This document shows positions 1 through 8,972 of a stretch of DNA of 22,767 nucleotides, piece after piece. This DNA comes from JBFHRE01 sp041591895 (GTDB lineage: Bacteria; Actinomycetota; Acidimicrobiia; Spongiisociales; ZC4RG35). Made by a program: the position numbers and the translations under genes. The notes beneath the pieces were generated by a model. That model worked only from the letters and a program-made list of their open reading frames with translations, searched no databases and had not been told where the DNA came from. Every line of letters starts with the position of its first letter. Position 1 is the stretch's first letter. The stretch is taken from the NCBI GenBank assembly GCA_041591895.1, contig JBFHRE010000026.1, positions 1 to 22,767 on the forward strand, given 5' to 3'.

Positions 1-550
1 ACTGGCCAACTCCCGCGTCACAGAAGGGCGACACGATCGACATCGCCACCGTATCGACGTGGCCAGGTCCGGCGTCCGGTGCGGTGATCGGGTCGTCGCC
101 GCCGGCGGGGGTCATGTCGGCCGCAGCGCCGCTCTGGCCATAGACGGCAATCCCGACCTCGTCGACGGAGGCTTCGGCGATGGCGGCGTTGTTGAGCGCG
201 ATCACGCCGGCGATCTCACAGTCGAGAATCGTGTTGGCGTCGCCGTCCCCGTTGAGATCGCCACCGCAGTCGCCCAGCGACGGCTGGTTGGTGCTGAACG
301 AGACGTCGACCACGTAGACCAGCGTCGCGTCGGGCTCGCCCTCCCCGACCGACGCTGTGCCCGAGACCGTGATGTCGGCCCCGGTCGCACCTGCCGGGAC
401 GACGTATTCGGTCCCAGTCGCCGGCAAGTCGATGGTGACATCGATCGACGTTCCGTTCGGCAACGTCGAGGCTGCGGTGTGGCTCGATGCCATCGCCGGT
501 AATACGCCGGCCACCATGGTGAGAACTGTGAAGAGCATGAGACGCTTCAC
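1..550 (-). CDS. Secreted VWA-domain protein (3' part missing, runs off left edge)
   Basis: Only the N-terminal 183 residues are in the window. The GTG start at 550 is chosen because GGAAGGGG (559-566) lies 8 nt upstream; an ATG at 538 in the same frame is the alternative. Residues 1-21 form a signal peptide (basic MKRL, hydrophobic core, AMA cleavage motif), so the product is exported. Residues 78-86 read VYVVDVSFS, the beta-strand plus DxSxS metal-ion (MIDAS) motif that opens a von Willebrand factor A domain. Residues 98-112 (DLNGDGDANTILDCE) resemble an EF-hand/dockerin calcium loop, flanked by Cys95 and Cys111, and are inserted early in the VWA fold; this subtype occurs in large secreted or surface adhesion-like proteins. 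The following AEASVDEVGIAVYG fits the next VWA strand. Full length and any anchoring domain cannot be seen. The VWA call is strong; the biological role (adhesion, matrix) is inference. Confidence 0.8.
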   Translation of the reverse strand, partial: MKRLMLFTVLTMVAGVLPAMASSHTAASTLPNGTSIDVTIDLPATGTEYVVPAGATGADITVSGTASVGEGEPDATLVYVVDVSFSTNQPSLGDCGGDLNGDGDANTILDCEIAGVIALNNAAIAEASVDEVGIAVYGQSGAAADMTPAGGDDPITAPDAGPGHVDTVAMSIVSPFCDAGVGQ

Positions 551-599
551 GACTGAGACCCCTTCCGTTCGGTCCCAGCCGCGCCCACTCCCCGTAGAA

Positions 600-628
600 G
601 TTATATCACTCTGGGTGGTGCCAGTCAA
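600..628 (-). promoter_or_regulatory. Sigma-70-type promoter of the VWA gene
   Basis: On the minus strand TTGACT (628-623) and TATAAC (605-600) are separated by exactly 17 bp. Transcription would start near 593, giving a leader of about 40 nt that contains the Shine-Dalgarno sequence at 559-566. The -35 hexamer lies inside the first unit of the adjacent tandem repeat. Confidence 0.7.
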
Positions 629-750
629 TCGGTCCAGTCAATCGGTCCAGTCAATCGGTCCAGTCGATCGGTCCAGTCGATCGGTCCAGTCGATCGGTCC
701 AGTCGATCGGTCCAGTCGATCGGTCCAGTCGATCGGTCCAGTCAATCGTT
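621..750. repeat. 13-bp tandem repeat array, ten copies
   Basis: The unit is CCAGTCRATCGGT. Copies 1-3 (621-659) have A at the variable position, copies 4-9 (660-737) have G and are identical, and copy 10 (738-750) has A plus one further change (GTT end). A degraded eleventh copy follows at 751-760. G-type copies contain the palindrome CGATCG; A-type copies read on the minus strand contain TTGACT, a near-perfect -35 hexamer. There are no unique spacers, so this is not a CRISPR array. It lies between two divergent genes. Identical central copies suggest recent slippage or unequal exchange. Confidence 0.97.
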
Positions 751-776
751 CCCGTCGATCAAGAGGACTGAACCCA

Positions 777-792
777 GGGTTCGGGAGAACCC
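777..792. promoter_or_regulatory. Inverted repeat, possible operator
   Basis: GGGTTC-GGGA-GAACCC is a perfect 6-bp inverted repeat with a 4-nt centre. It sits 23-38 nt before the start codon at 815 and overlaps the position where a -35 element would lie for the -10 at 803. It could be a repressor site or a small hairpin; there is no T-run, so not a terminator. Confidence 0.4.
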
Positions 793-802
793 GCCGGTCT
801 GG

Positions 803-808
803 TACAAA
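803..808 (+). promoter_or_regulatory. Possible -10 box of a leaderless transcript
   Basis: TACAAA ends 6 nt before the ATG at 815, and no good Shine-Dalgarno sequence is present, so transcription may begin at or next to the start codon. The -35 region (780-785, TTCGGG) is a poor match. Weak on its own; supported by the same geometry before other genes here. Confidence 0.35.
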
Positions 809-814
809 CGGGGG

Positions 815-1879
815 ATGGCAGAGTTGACGCCGGAACTGATCGACGTTCGGCCGGACGAACGGTTCGACAACGGTGCCCTTCTCGCCTGGCTCGACGGCCG
901 GCTTCCAGGCTCCGACCATCCGCTGGAGGTCCGTCAATTCGCCCGCGGGAAGGCGAACCTGACCTATCTCCTCCGGTTCGGCGACACCGAATACGTTCTC
1001 CGCCGACCCCCACTCGGACCGGTGGCGCCATCAGCGCACGACATGGGGCGTGAATTTCGGGTGCTGTCCCGGCTCTGGCAGGCGTTCCCGAAGGCTGCCC
1101 GGGCCTACGAATACTGCGATGACCCGTCGGTGATCGGGGCCCCCTTCTTCATCATGGAGCGCCGCCATGGGGTGGTCGTCCAGGGTGTGATCCCGCCCGT
1201 CTTCGGATCGGGGGCCGACCGGCTCGCCAACCGCAAACTCAGCACGGCAGTGGTCGACACGCTGGCCGAACTGCACGCCGTCGACCCGGGGGCGGCAGGT
1301 CTCGACGACCTGGGTCATCCTGAGGGTTTCGTCAGACGACAGGTGGAGGGGTGGACCGGCCGCTGGCACGATGCCAAGCACGAGGACAACGCTCTCGCCG
1401 ACGAGGTCGCACTGTGGCTTCTGGCGGAACAGCCCGAATCGGACGAGGTCTCCCTTCTCCACAACGACTGGCGGCTCGACAACATGGCCGTCAGCGAGGA
1501 CGATCCGGGCGAGTGTGTAGCGGTGTACGACTGGGACATGTGCACCCGGGGCGATCCGCTCGTCGATCTGGGAACCGTGATGTCGATCTGGTTCGATCCT
1601 GGCGAGGTGCCGCCCGCGTTTCGCGACATGCCGACCTCGGTTCCACCCAACGACGGAGGTTTCATGACCCGGGCGGAGGCGATCCACCGCTACGCCGATC
1701 GCTCGGGGAGGGATCTCACGGAGTTCTCCTGGTACGAGGTGTTCGGGGCCTTCAAGCTGGCCGTGGTGCTCCAGCAGATCTACATCCGCTGGCAGCGAGG
1801 TCAGACCAAGGACGACCGGTTCGCCCGGATGGGAGTGGGCGCCCAGGTGTTGCTCGAAGTGGCGGCCGCCCGTCGCTGA
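815..1879 (+). CDS. APH-fold phosphotransferase family protein (acyl-CoA-associated type)
   Basis: The 354-aa protein has the kinase-like aminoglycoside/choline phosphotransferase (APH) fold. The nucleotide-binding N-lobe includes FARGKANLTYLLRF (about 43-56), and an IMER hinge sits near 113-116. The catalytic loop is HNDWRLDN (216-223; D218 is the expected base, N223 a metal ligand), and YDWDMCTRGDPLVDLG (from 238) carries the metal-binding Asp. Length and motifs match the family related to the N-terminal domain of ACAD10/ACAD11, which in actinobacteria often neighbours acyl-CoA dehydrogenases, rather than antibiotic-resistance enzymes. The mammalian relatives phosphorylate 4-hydroxyacyl-CoA; whether this protein does is unknown. 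It is a single-gene unit on the plus strand, convergent with the minus-strand ABM/3-hydroxyacyl-CoA dehydrogenase genes. The family is secure; the substrate is not. Confidence 0.88.
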   Translation: MAELTPELIDVRPDERFDNGALLAWLDGRLPGSDHPLEVRQFARGKANLTYLLRFGDTEYVLRRPPLGPVAPSAHDMGREFRVLSRLWQAFPKAARAYEYCDDPSVIGAPFFIMERRHGVVVQGVIPPVFGSGADRLANRKLSTAVVDTLAELHAVDPGAAGLDDLGHPEGFVRRQVEGWTGRWHDAKHEDNALADEVALWLLAEQPESDEVSLLHNDWRLDNMAVSEDDPGECVAVYDWDMCTRGDPLVDLGTVMSIWFDPGEVPPAFRDMPTSVPPNDGGFMTRAEAIHRYADRSGRDLTEFSWYEVFGAFKLAVVLQQIYIRWQRGQTKDDRFARMGVGAQVLLEVAAARR

Positions 1880-1926
1880 TCGAATGGCGGCGACTGTCGT
1901 CGGTTCGACCCTGCTCGATGGCCTAT

Positions 1927-2229
1927 TCAGGCGATGGGGGCCAGAGGGTTGAGAACCGTGATGCGAAATGGCTCGGCCAGGAACTCCAGAAGTGGTGCGT
2001 ACGTGCCGTTCGCGGCTGCGTCGGCCATATGCGCCGCTCGTGACTCGACTGAGTCCCAGTCGGCCATTTCGACCAGCACATCCGGGTCGTCCATGCGTTC
2101 GTATCTGTGGCTGCCGAGGAACCCCGGAACGTTCGAGCCGTGTCGGGCCAGTAGGTCCTCGAAGACCGCTCTCAATTCGTCCCGGCGACCTGAGTGCGCC
2201 TTCAACTCGATGATCACCTTGATACCCAA
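1927..2229 (-). CDS. Antibiotic biosynthesis monooxygenase (ABM)-domain protein
   Basis: A 100-aa cytoplasmic protein with the pattern of a dimeric alpha-beta-barrel ABM domain: an opening strand GIKVIIELKA, a helix with RRDELRAVFEDLLA, a central GFLGSHRYERMDDPDVLVEMADWDS stretch and a final amphipathic helix before FRITVLNPLA. Members include heme-degrading and quinone-forming oxygenases and many proteins of unknown role. I prefer the TTG start at 2229 because GGGAGGA (2234-2240) stands 4 nt upstream and the protein then begins at the first beta-strand. An in-frame ATG at 2265 would add 12 residues without a ribosome-binding site. It lies 82 bp downstream of the 3-hydroxyacyl-CoA dehydrogenase gene and may be co-transcribed. 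No specific reaction can be assigned. Confidence 0.75.
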   Translation of the reverse strand: MGIKVIIELKAHSGRRDELRAVFEDLLARHGSNVPGFLGSHRYERMDDPDVLVEMADWDSVESRAAHMADAAANGTYAPLLEFLAEPFRITVLNPLAPIA

Positions 2230-2311
2230 GATTTCCTCCCGATCGAGAAGGACCCGTGATTCCATCGCACGCTAGGCGTCCGGGTTTCGACGAGGGCGGC
2301 GGGTCAACTCG

Positions 2312-3166
2312 TCACTGGTATTCGTAGAATCCGCGTCCGGTCTTCTTGCCCAGCAGTCCCGCTTCCACCATCCGGGTGAGGAGCGGGGGAGAGGCGTACA
2401 GCGGCTCCTTGTACTCGTCGAACAGCACATCGGCGACCAACTTCATCGTGTCGAGACCGATGAAGTCGCACAGCGTCAGCGGTCCCATCGGATGATTGGC
2501 GCCCAGCTTCATACCGGTGTCGATGTCCTCCCGGGTGGCAACCCCCGCCTCGTACATCCGGATCGCGCCCAACAGATAGGGCACGAGCAGCATGTTGACC
2601 ACGAACCCACCCCGGTCCTTGGCCCGGATCACCGTCTTGCCGAGCACGTCGGTGGCGTAGGCCTCGGCCGCGGCCTCGACGTCGGCAGACGACCGGACGG
2701 TGGTCACCAACTCCATCAACGCCATCACCGGCACCGGGTTGAAGAAATGCATGCCCACCACCCGCTCCGGCTTCGAGGTGACGGCGGCCAGTCGCGTGAT
2801 CGGAATCGATGACGTGTTCGAGGCCAGGATCGCGGAATCTCCGACCACTCCGTCCAGCGTGCGGAAGATGTCGAGCTTGAGGCGCTCATCCTCGGTCACC
2901 GCTTCGATCACGAGGTCGCGATCAGTCATCTCTGCCAGGTCGGTGGTGAAGCCGACCCGGCTCGCAGCAGCATCGCGTTCTTTTGCTTCGAGCTTGCCGC
3001 GGTCGACGGCTTTGTCGAGCGAAGCGGTGATCCGGGCCTGCGAGCGCTCGGCCAGTTCCGGGCTCATCTCCATCACCAAGACGTTTGTCCCCGCCTTGGC
3101 GGCTACCTCGGCGATCCCTGCGCCCATCTGTCCGCCGCCCACCACGCCGATCCGCTGGATGTCCAT
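2312..3166 (-). CDS. 3-hydroxybutyryl-CoA (3-hydroxyacyl-CoA) dehydrogenase
   Basis: A 284-aa single-function NAD(P)-dependent dehydrogenase oxidising L-3-hydroxyacyl-CoA to 3-oxoacyl-CoA, as in beta-oxidation or lower phenylacetate/butanoate pathways (Hbd/FadB2/PaaH family). The Rossmann motif is GVVGGGQMGAGIAE (7-20). The substrate and catalytic residues line up with the family: K52, S119 in SNTSS (116-120), H140 and N143 in HFFNP, E152, and N191 in the GGFVVNM motif. The C-terminal domain includes NHPMGPLTLCDFIGLD and ends with the usual KTGRGFYEY. The ATG at 3166 is preferred because AAGGAG (3171-3176) lies 4 nt upstream; an upstream ATG at 3196 would add an unconserved 10-residue tail. 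Its start is 46 bp past the end of the ABC exporter gene on the same strand. Which pathway it serves cannot be told; a PaaH role is possible since paaABCDE lies 11 kb away. Confidence 0.93.
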   Translation of the reverse strand: MDIQRIGVVGGGQMGAGIAEVAAKAGTNVLVMEMSPELAERSQARITASLDKAVDRGKLEAKERDAAASRVGFTTDLAEMTDRDLVIEAVTEDERLKLDIFRTLDGVVGDSAILASNTSSIPITRLAAVTSKPERVVGMHFFNPVPVMALMELVTTVRSSADVEAAAEAYATDVLGKTVIRAKDRGGFVVNMLLVPYLLGAIRMYEAGVATREDIDTGMKLGANHPMGPLTLCDFIGLDTMKLVADVLFDEYKEPLYASPPLLTRMVEAGLLGKKTGRGFYEYQ

Positions 3167-3212
3167 GTCGCTCCTTGCTGGTCCTGGAGCCGTCATGTTG
3201 GCAGAGCGGCGC

Positions 3213-4979
3213 TCACCCGTCGCCGGTGACCATCCCGGTCTGGACCGACCAGAGACCGGCGTAGATCCCGCCCCGTGCCGCCAGGTCGTCGTGGCTGCCT
3301 TCCTCTACAACCGCACCACCGTCCATCACGTAGATCCGATCGGCGTGGCGGATGGTCGAGAGGCGGTGGGCGATGACCAACATGGTCCTCTGGTGGGCGA
3401 TCCGCCGCAGCGATCGCTGGATCGCGGCCTCGGTCTCGTTGTCGACCGCCGAGGTCGCCTCATCGAGGATCAGCACCGGGGAGTCACACAACAGGGCCCG
3501 AGCGATCGAGAGCCGCTGCCGCTGGCCACCGGACAGCTTCTGGCCCCGTTCCCCGACGATGGTGTCGTACCCCTCGGCGAGTTCCAGGATGAATTCGTGT
3601 GCCTCCGCCGCCTCGGCAGCCGCAACGATCTCGTCGGTGGTTGCGTCCGGTCGTCCATATGCGATGTTCTCGCGAACCGATCCGTGAAACAGGAATACGT
3701 CCTGGCTGACCAACGCCATCGCCGATCGGAGATCCTCCAGTTCGAGCGATCTCAGGTCGTGACCATCGAGGGTGATCCGTCCCGAGGTCGGGTCGGCGAA
3801 CCGGAGGAGGAGCTTGATGAGGGTCGTCTTTCCGGAGCCCGTGGCGCCGACCACTGCCACCGTCGAGCCGGCCGGGATCGACAACTCGATGCCGGTGAGC
3901 ACCTGAGGACCGGTCCGGTAGGAGAACGAGACTGCTTCGAACTCAACCGCTCCCTTGGGGTTCGACAAGGGGACGTGCCCGGACACCACCGTCCGTGCGG
4001 TGTCCAGCAGGTCGAAGATGCGCTGGGTCGAGGCCATCGCCCGTTGATACAGGTCGAGCGTCTCGCCGAGACGTGTGAGCGGCCACAGAAGCCTCTGGGT
4101 GAGGAACACCAGGACCGAGAACGCTGCCACCTCGAGGGTCCCGTCGAGAGTCCGGAACCCGCCGTAGATCAGGGTTGCAAGGAATCCAGCCAGGATGAAC
4201 ACTCGGATCCCAGGGATGAATCCAGCCGACAAGCGGATCGCCCACCGATTGACCACTCGGTATCGCTCAGACTCGTCCTGCAGCCGATCGACCTCGCGGT
4301 CCTCGGCGGTGAAGGCCTTGATGGTGGCAACCCCGCCGATGGCGTTCGAGAGTTGGGAGGCCAGGTTTCCGGCCTGGTCGCGAACTGCCGAATAGCGTGG
4401 TGCCATCCGGCGGGTGAACTGGATCGAACCCCAGATGATGAGCGGTATGGGGATCACCGCCAGGGCGGCCACCGAAGGAGCGAGCACGAAGAACACCGCC
4501 GCCACTCCTCCCACGGCCACGACGGTCTGGATCAATTCGTTGGCGCCGCGGTCGAGAAACCGTTCCAGCTGGTTCACGTCGTCGTTGATAACGGCCATGA
4601 GACCGCCGGTCGAAGCGTCCTCGAAGTAGGCGAGATCGAGATCGAGCGTATGGGCGTAGGTCTCCACCCGGAGTTGGTGCTCGACGGTTTGCGCCAGATT
4701 CCGCCACAGGAGCTCGTATCCGTATTCGGTGAGCGACTCGAGCGCCCAGACCACGAACGTCAGAGCAGCCAGCACCAGGATCTGATCGCGGACGGCGACC
4801 ACCCCAAAGCCCGAGAGCCAGGACCGTTCGCGGCGGACAACGATGTCGACCGCTCCGCCGATGAGGATCTCGGGAGCGATGTCCAAGACCTTGTTGACCA
4901 CGGACAGCGTTGAAGCCCACCACATACGGCTGCGGTGGCGGGCGGCATACGTCCACAGGCGACGAAGGGGTCCGGGCAT
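3213..4979 (-). CDS. ABC exporter, fused membrane and ATP-binding domains
   Basis: A 588-aa half-transporter of the multidrug/lipid exporter class (ABC-B/MsbA-LmrA-like) that would work as a dimer in the cytoplasmic membrane. Residues about 15-315 form the six-helix transmembrane domain. The ATPase domain shows Walker A VVGATGSGKTT (lysine 384), a Q-loop in ALVSQDVFLF, signature LSGGQ (482-486), Walker B with catalytic E507 (LILDEATSAVD) and switch H538 (IAHRLST). All catalytic residues are intact, so a homodimer is plausible. The substrate cannot be inferred. The ATG at 4979 lacks a Shine-Dalgarno sequence but has TAGGCT 6 nt upstream, suggesting a leaderless message. A possible small membrane protein ends 49 bp upstream and the dehydrogenase gene begins 46 bp downstream. 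Confidence 0.95.
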   Translation of the reverse strand: MPGPLRRLWTYAARHRSRMWWASTLSVVNKVLDIAPEILIGGAVDIVVRRERSWLSGFGVVAVRDQILVLAALTFVVWALESLTEYGYELLWRNLAQTVEHQLRVETYAHTLDLDLAYFEDASTGGLMAVINDDVNQLERFLDRGANELIQTVVAVGGVAAVFFVLAPSVAALAVIPIPLIIWGSIQFTRRMAPRYSAVRDQAGNLASQLSNAIGGVATIKAFTAEDREVDRLQDESERYRVVNRWAIRLSAGFIPGIRVFILAGFLATLIYGGFRTLDGTLEVAAFSVLVFLTQRLLWPLTRLGETLDLYQRAMASTQRIFDLLDTARTVVSGHVPLSNPKGAVEFEAVSFSYRTGPQVLTGIELSIPAGSTVAVVGATGSGKTTLIKLLLRFADPTSGRITLDGHDLRSLELEDLRSAMALVSQDVFLFHGSVRENIAYGRPDATTDEIVAAAEAAEAHEFILELAEGYDTIVGERGQKLSGGQRQRLSIARALLCDSPVLILDEATSAVDNETEAAIQRSLRRIAHQRTMLVIAHRLSTIRHADRIYVMDGGAVVEEGSHDDLAARGGIYAGLWSVQTGMVTGDG

Positions 4980-4985
4980 CGATGC

Positions 4986-4991
4986 AGCCTA
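4986..4991 (-). promoter_or_regulatory. Possible -10 box, leaderless promoter of the ABC exporter
   Basis: On the minus strand TAGGCT ends 6 nt before the ATG at 4979, giving a start site at the initiation codon. The -35 region is not recognisable. It fits the TAnnnT pattern typical of actinobacterial -10 elements. Confidence 0.4.
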
Positions 4992-5028
4992 GGTCGCGGT
5001 GTGGCCGCCATACCAGGCCTGCGGCCTG

Positions 5029-5196
5029 CTACCGAGAGTCCTCGTTTCGCTGGCCGGCGAGGACCCGAATGAAGGCTCGGTCGATGTCCCGCACGTCGGA
5101 AGGCGAGAAGAACGATTCGTCTGCCTGCTCCCAGGCGATCAGCCACCTGGCAATGATCGGCGCCAGGGCGATGAGAGCGAGCGAGGCATGAACCAT
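5029..5196 (-). CDS. Possible small membrane protein, 55 aa
   Basis: An ATG at 5196 opens a 55-residue frame ending with TAG at 5029-5031. The product starts with a hydrophobic stretch (ASLALIALAPIIARWLIAW, residues 4-22) that could be one membrane helix, followed by a polar, acidic tail (EQADESFFSPSDVRDIDRAF). About 80% of third codon positions are G or C, as expected for a real gene in this genome, and the tail reads like a normal protein. There is no convincing Shine-Dalgarno sequence; GATGTT 5 nt upstream could be a -10 box for a leaderless message. It lies 49 bp before the ABC exporter on the same strand and could be an accessory subunit. I do not recognise a family, and it could be a chance frame. 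Confidence 0.45.
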   Translation of the reverse strand: MVHASLALIALAPIIARWLIAWEQADESFFSPSDVRDIDRAFIRVLAGQRNEDSR

Positions 5197-5270
5197 GAGG
5201 CAACATCGGCCCGATGTGAGGTTGGGTTGAGCGCGTTTCCGGCGATGTGTCGGAATCCGTGAGGGGTGGC

Positions 5271-5276
5271 TATGTT
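5271..5276 (+). promoter_or_regulatory. Possible -10 box, leaderless promoter of the ABC-2 operon
   Basis: TATGTT ends 6 nt before the ATG at 5283 and there is no Shine-Dalgarno sequence in the usual place. A -35 element is not evident. This is the promoter candidate for the ATPase/permease pair. Confidence 0.45.
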
Positions 5277-5282
5277 GGCCCG

Positions 5283-6167
5283 ATGGCGATTCGTCTCGAA
5301 TCGGTGGTCAAGAAGTACGCGAGCACGGTGGCATTGAACGGGCTCGGATTCGAGTTCCCGACTGGAAAGCTCACCGGTTTCCTGGGTCCCAACGGCGCCG
5401 GGAAGACCACCACCTTCCGGGCTTGCCTGGGTCTGACGTCGATTGACGCCGGCCAGATCGACGTGCTGGGGATGCGTGTGGGTCCCGACACCCGCCGCAT
5501 CGTCAAGTCGGTGGGGGCGGTGGTCGAGGAGCCGGGTCTGCACAAGACGCTGAATGCCGTTGACAACCTCAGGGTCGCAGCATGGATTCTCGGCTCCGGC
5601 GAGGACCGGATAGACGATCTGTTGGAGTTCGTGGACCTCGCCCAATATCGCGACCGCAAGGTCGAGGTCTACTCGAAAGGAATGCGCCAGCGACTGGCGC
5701 TGGCGCTGGCGATGCTCGGCGACCCGGAGGTCCTCCTGCTCGATGAGCCGCTGGACGGTCTCGACCCCGCCGGACAAGTTGCTCTCCGAACCCGGTTACG
5801 AGCTCTCGTGGACGAGGGGCGCACCGTGGTCGTCTCGAGCCACGACATGGCCGACGTCGAGCAACTCGCCGACCACATTGTCGTCATCGATCGGGGGAGG
5901 CTCGTCGCCGAGGGACCATTGGGTGATGTACTGGGGGACTCCCGCCGGTTCAGGGTGGCGGCCGTAGATCTGCACCGGGCGATCGCCTCGCTCGCTTCCG
6001 CCGGGTTCGAGGTGGCGGCCCAAGGTGAATGGGCAGTTGTTCTGACCGATGACGGCGAGGCGATCTCACGCACGCTGGCCGGAGCCGGGGTCTACCCGAC
6101 GGCACTCGTCCCCGAACGTCGTTCGCTGGAGAGCGTCTTTTTGGGCCTCACCGGGAGCGAGTCATGA
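5283..6167 (+). CDS. ABC transporter ATP-binding protein (ABC-2 type)
   Basis: A 294-aa ATPase subunit energising the permease encoded immediately downstream. It carries Walker A GPNGAGKTTT (35-44, K41), a VVEEPGLHKTL stretch (80-90) where the usual Q-loop glutamine is replaced by Glu as in BcrA/antibiotic-exporter-like ATPases, signature YSKGMRQRL (130-138), Walker B LLLDEPLDGLDP (151-162; D154, E155) and switch H187 in SSHDMADVE. Residues about 215-294 form the C-terminal extension typical of this subfamily. The start at 5283 is chosen because the conserved first strand AIRLESVVKKYA begins there; an in-frame upstream GTG at 5247 would add 12 unconserved residues. The stop overlaps the permease ATG (ATGA). 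Exported substrate unknown; peptides or antibiotics are typical of the group. Confidence 0.93.
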   Translation: MAIRLESVVKKYASTVALNGLGFEFPTGKLTGFLGPNGAGKTTTFRACLGLTSIDAGQIDVLGMRVGPDTRRIVKSVGAVVEEPGLHKTLNAVDNLRVAAWILGSGEDRIDDLLEFVDLAQYRDRKVEVYSKGMRQRLALALAMLGDPEVLLLDEPLDGLDPAGQVALRTRLRALVDEGRTVVVSSHDMADVEQLADHIVVIDRGRLVAEGPLGDVLGDSRRFRVAAVDLHRAIASLASAGFEVAAQGEWAVVLTDDGEAISRTLAGAGVYPTALVPERRSLESVFLGLTGSES

Positions 6168-6934
6168 GGGGCCTGCTGAGAGCCGAGACGCTGAAACTCG
6201 TGAAGCGCCGGTTGTACTGGGTGATGTTGCTGATCTTTGCCGTCGTCACCGGTCTGGTGGCGGCCCTGATGCTGGTTCTGCCGTCGGTGAGCCCCGATGC
6301 GATTCCCGGATTGCCGGTGATCGAGAAACCGGAGGCCTACGCCTTCGGTGCGGCCCAGATCCTCGGCCAGACATGGTTCCCTGTCGTGCTGGCGGTGGTG
6401 TTGCTGGCGGGCGAGACCGGGTCCACGGTTTGGTCGTTCGCGCTCACCCTCGAGTCGAGGCGCTGGCGCCATCTGATCGCCAAGACTCTGGTGACGACCC
6501 TTGCTGCCTGGATCGCCAATCTGGCGGCAATCGCAGGTTGGGCGCTGGTGGCAGCATTGGCGGCAGAGGGTGAGGGGTCGCTGCCCGTCGGTGAATGGGT
6601 CGGGATCGGTCTGAAGGCCGGCGCGATTCAGTTCACGTGGGTGGCATTGGCATTCGGGGCCACCGGATTGCTGAGATCGATCGGCCCCGCGATCGGGGTG
6701 GCACTCGCGTTCTCGTTCGGAGAGGGGATTCTGGCGCTGTGGCGTCCTTGGCAGGGCGTGTCCCTCAGCAGCGCGTCGACCCGGTTGATCGGCGACTTCG
6801 GAGAGTTCAGCGCCGGCTTGGGGATCGGGTTTTCCGATCCGATGCCGTTCGGTCAGGCATTGGCTGTGGTATTGGGATGGGCGTTGCTGGGATCCGTGCT
6901 GGCGTTCGTCGGTCTCCAGCTCCGTGATCCCTGA
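6164..6934 (+). CDS. ABC-2 family transporter permease
   Basis: A 256-aa integral membrane protein with about six hydrophobic helices (roughly 18-40, 63-84, 103-133, 145-170, 173-190, 228-250). The N-terminus MRGLLRAETLKLVKRRLYW is the cytoplasmic amphipathic segment common to ABC-2 permeases (an E..K....R pattern before the first helix). Its start codon overlaps the ATPase stop by 4 nt, indicating translational coupling and a two-component exporter. Sequence alone does not tell the substrate. An 82-bp gap separates it from the histidine kinase gene, so read-through into the signalling genes is possible but not shown. Confidence 0.88.
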   Translation: MRGLLRAETLKLVKRRLYWVMLLIFAVVTGLVAALMLVLPSVSPDAIPGLPVIEKPEAYAFGAAQILGQTWFPVVLAVVLLAGETGSTVWSFALTLESRRWRHLIAKTLVTTLAAWIANLAAIAGWALVAALAAEGEGSLPVGEWVGIGLKAGAIQFTWVALAFGATGLLRSIGPAIGVALAFSFGEGILALWRPWQGVSLSSASTRLIGDFGEFSAGLGIGFSDPMPFGQALAVVLGWALLGSVLAFVGLQLRDP

Positions 6935-7016
6935 CGAGCTCGAGGCTTCTGCAGGTCCCTTATCGGCACCGATCTGAGGTCGACGGGTACGAGGTCCCGA
7001 CTGTTGGAGCCTCACC

Positions 7017-8968
<1,952 letters not shown>

Positions 8969-8972
<4 letters not shown>

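Noticed and set aside
621..760. CRISPR-like repeat array
   Set aside because: The 13-bp units are directly adjacent, without spacers, and no cas genes are present.
838..870. CGTTCG/CGAACG-rich inverted pattern resembling the paa operator
   Set aside because: It lies inside the phosphotransferase coding region, the half-sites are wrongly spaced, and the codons explain it.
815..1879. Aminoglycoside resistance gene
   Set aside because: It only shares the APH fold and catalytic loop; sequence style fits the acyl-CoA-associated phosphotransferase group.
2700..4913. Long plus-strand frame of 737 codons
   Set aside because: It is antisense to the 3-hydroxyacyl-CoA dehydrogenase and ABC exporter, whose motifs are complete; its product is low-complexity and unrecognisable.
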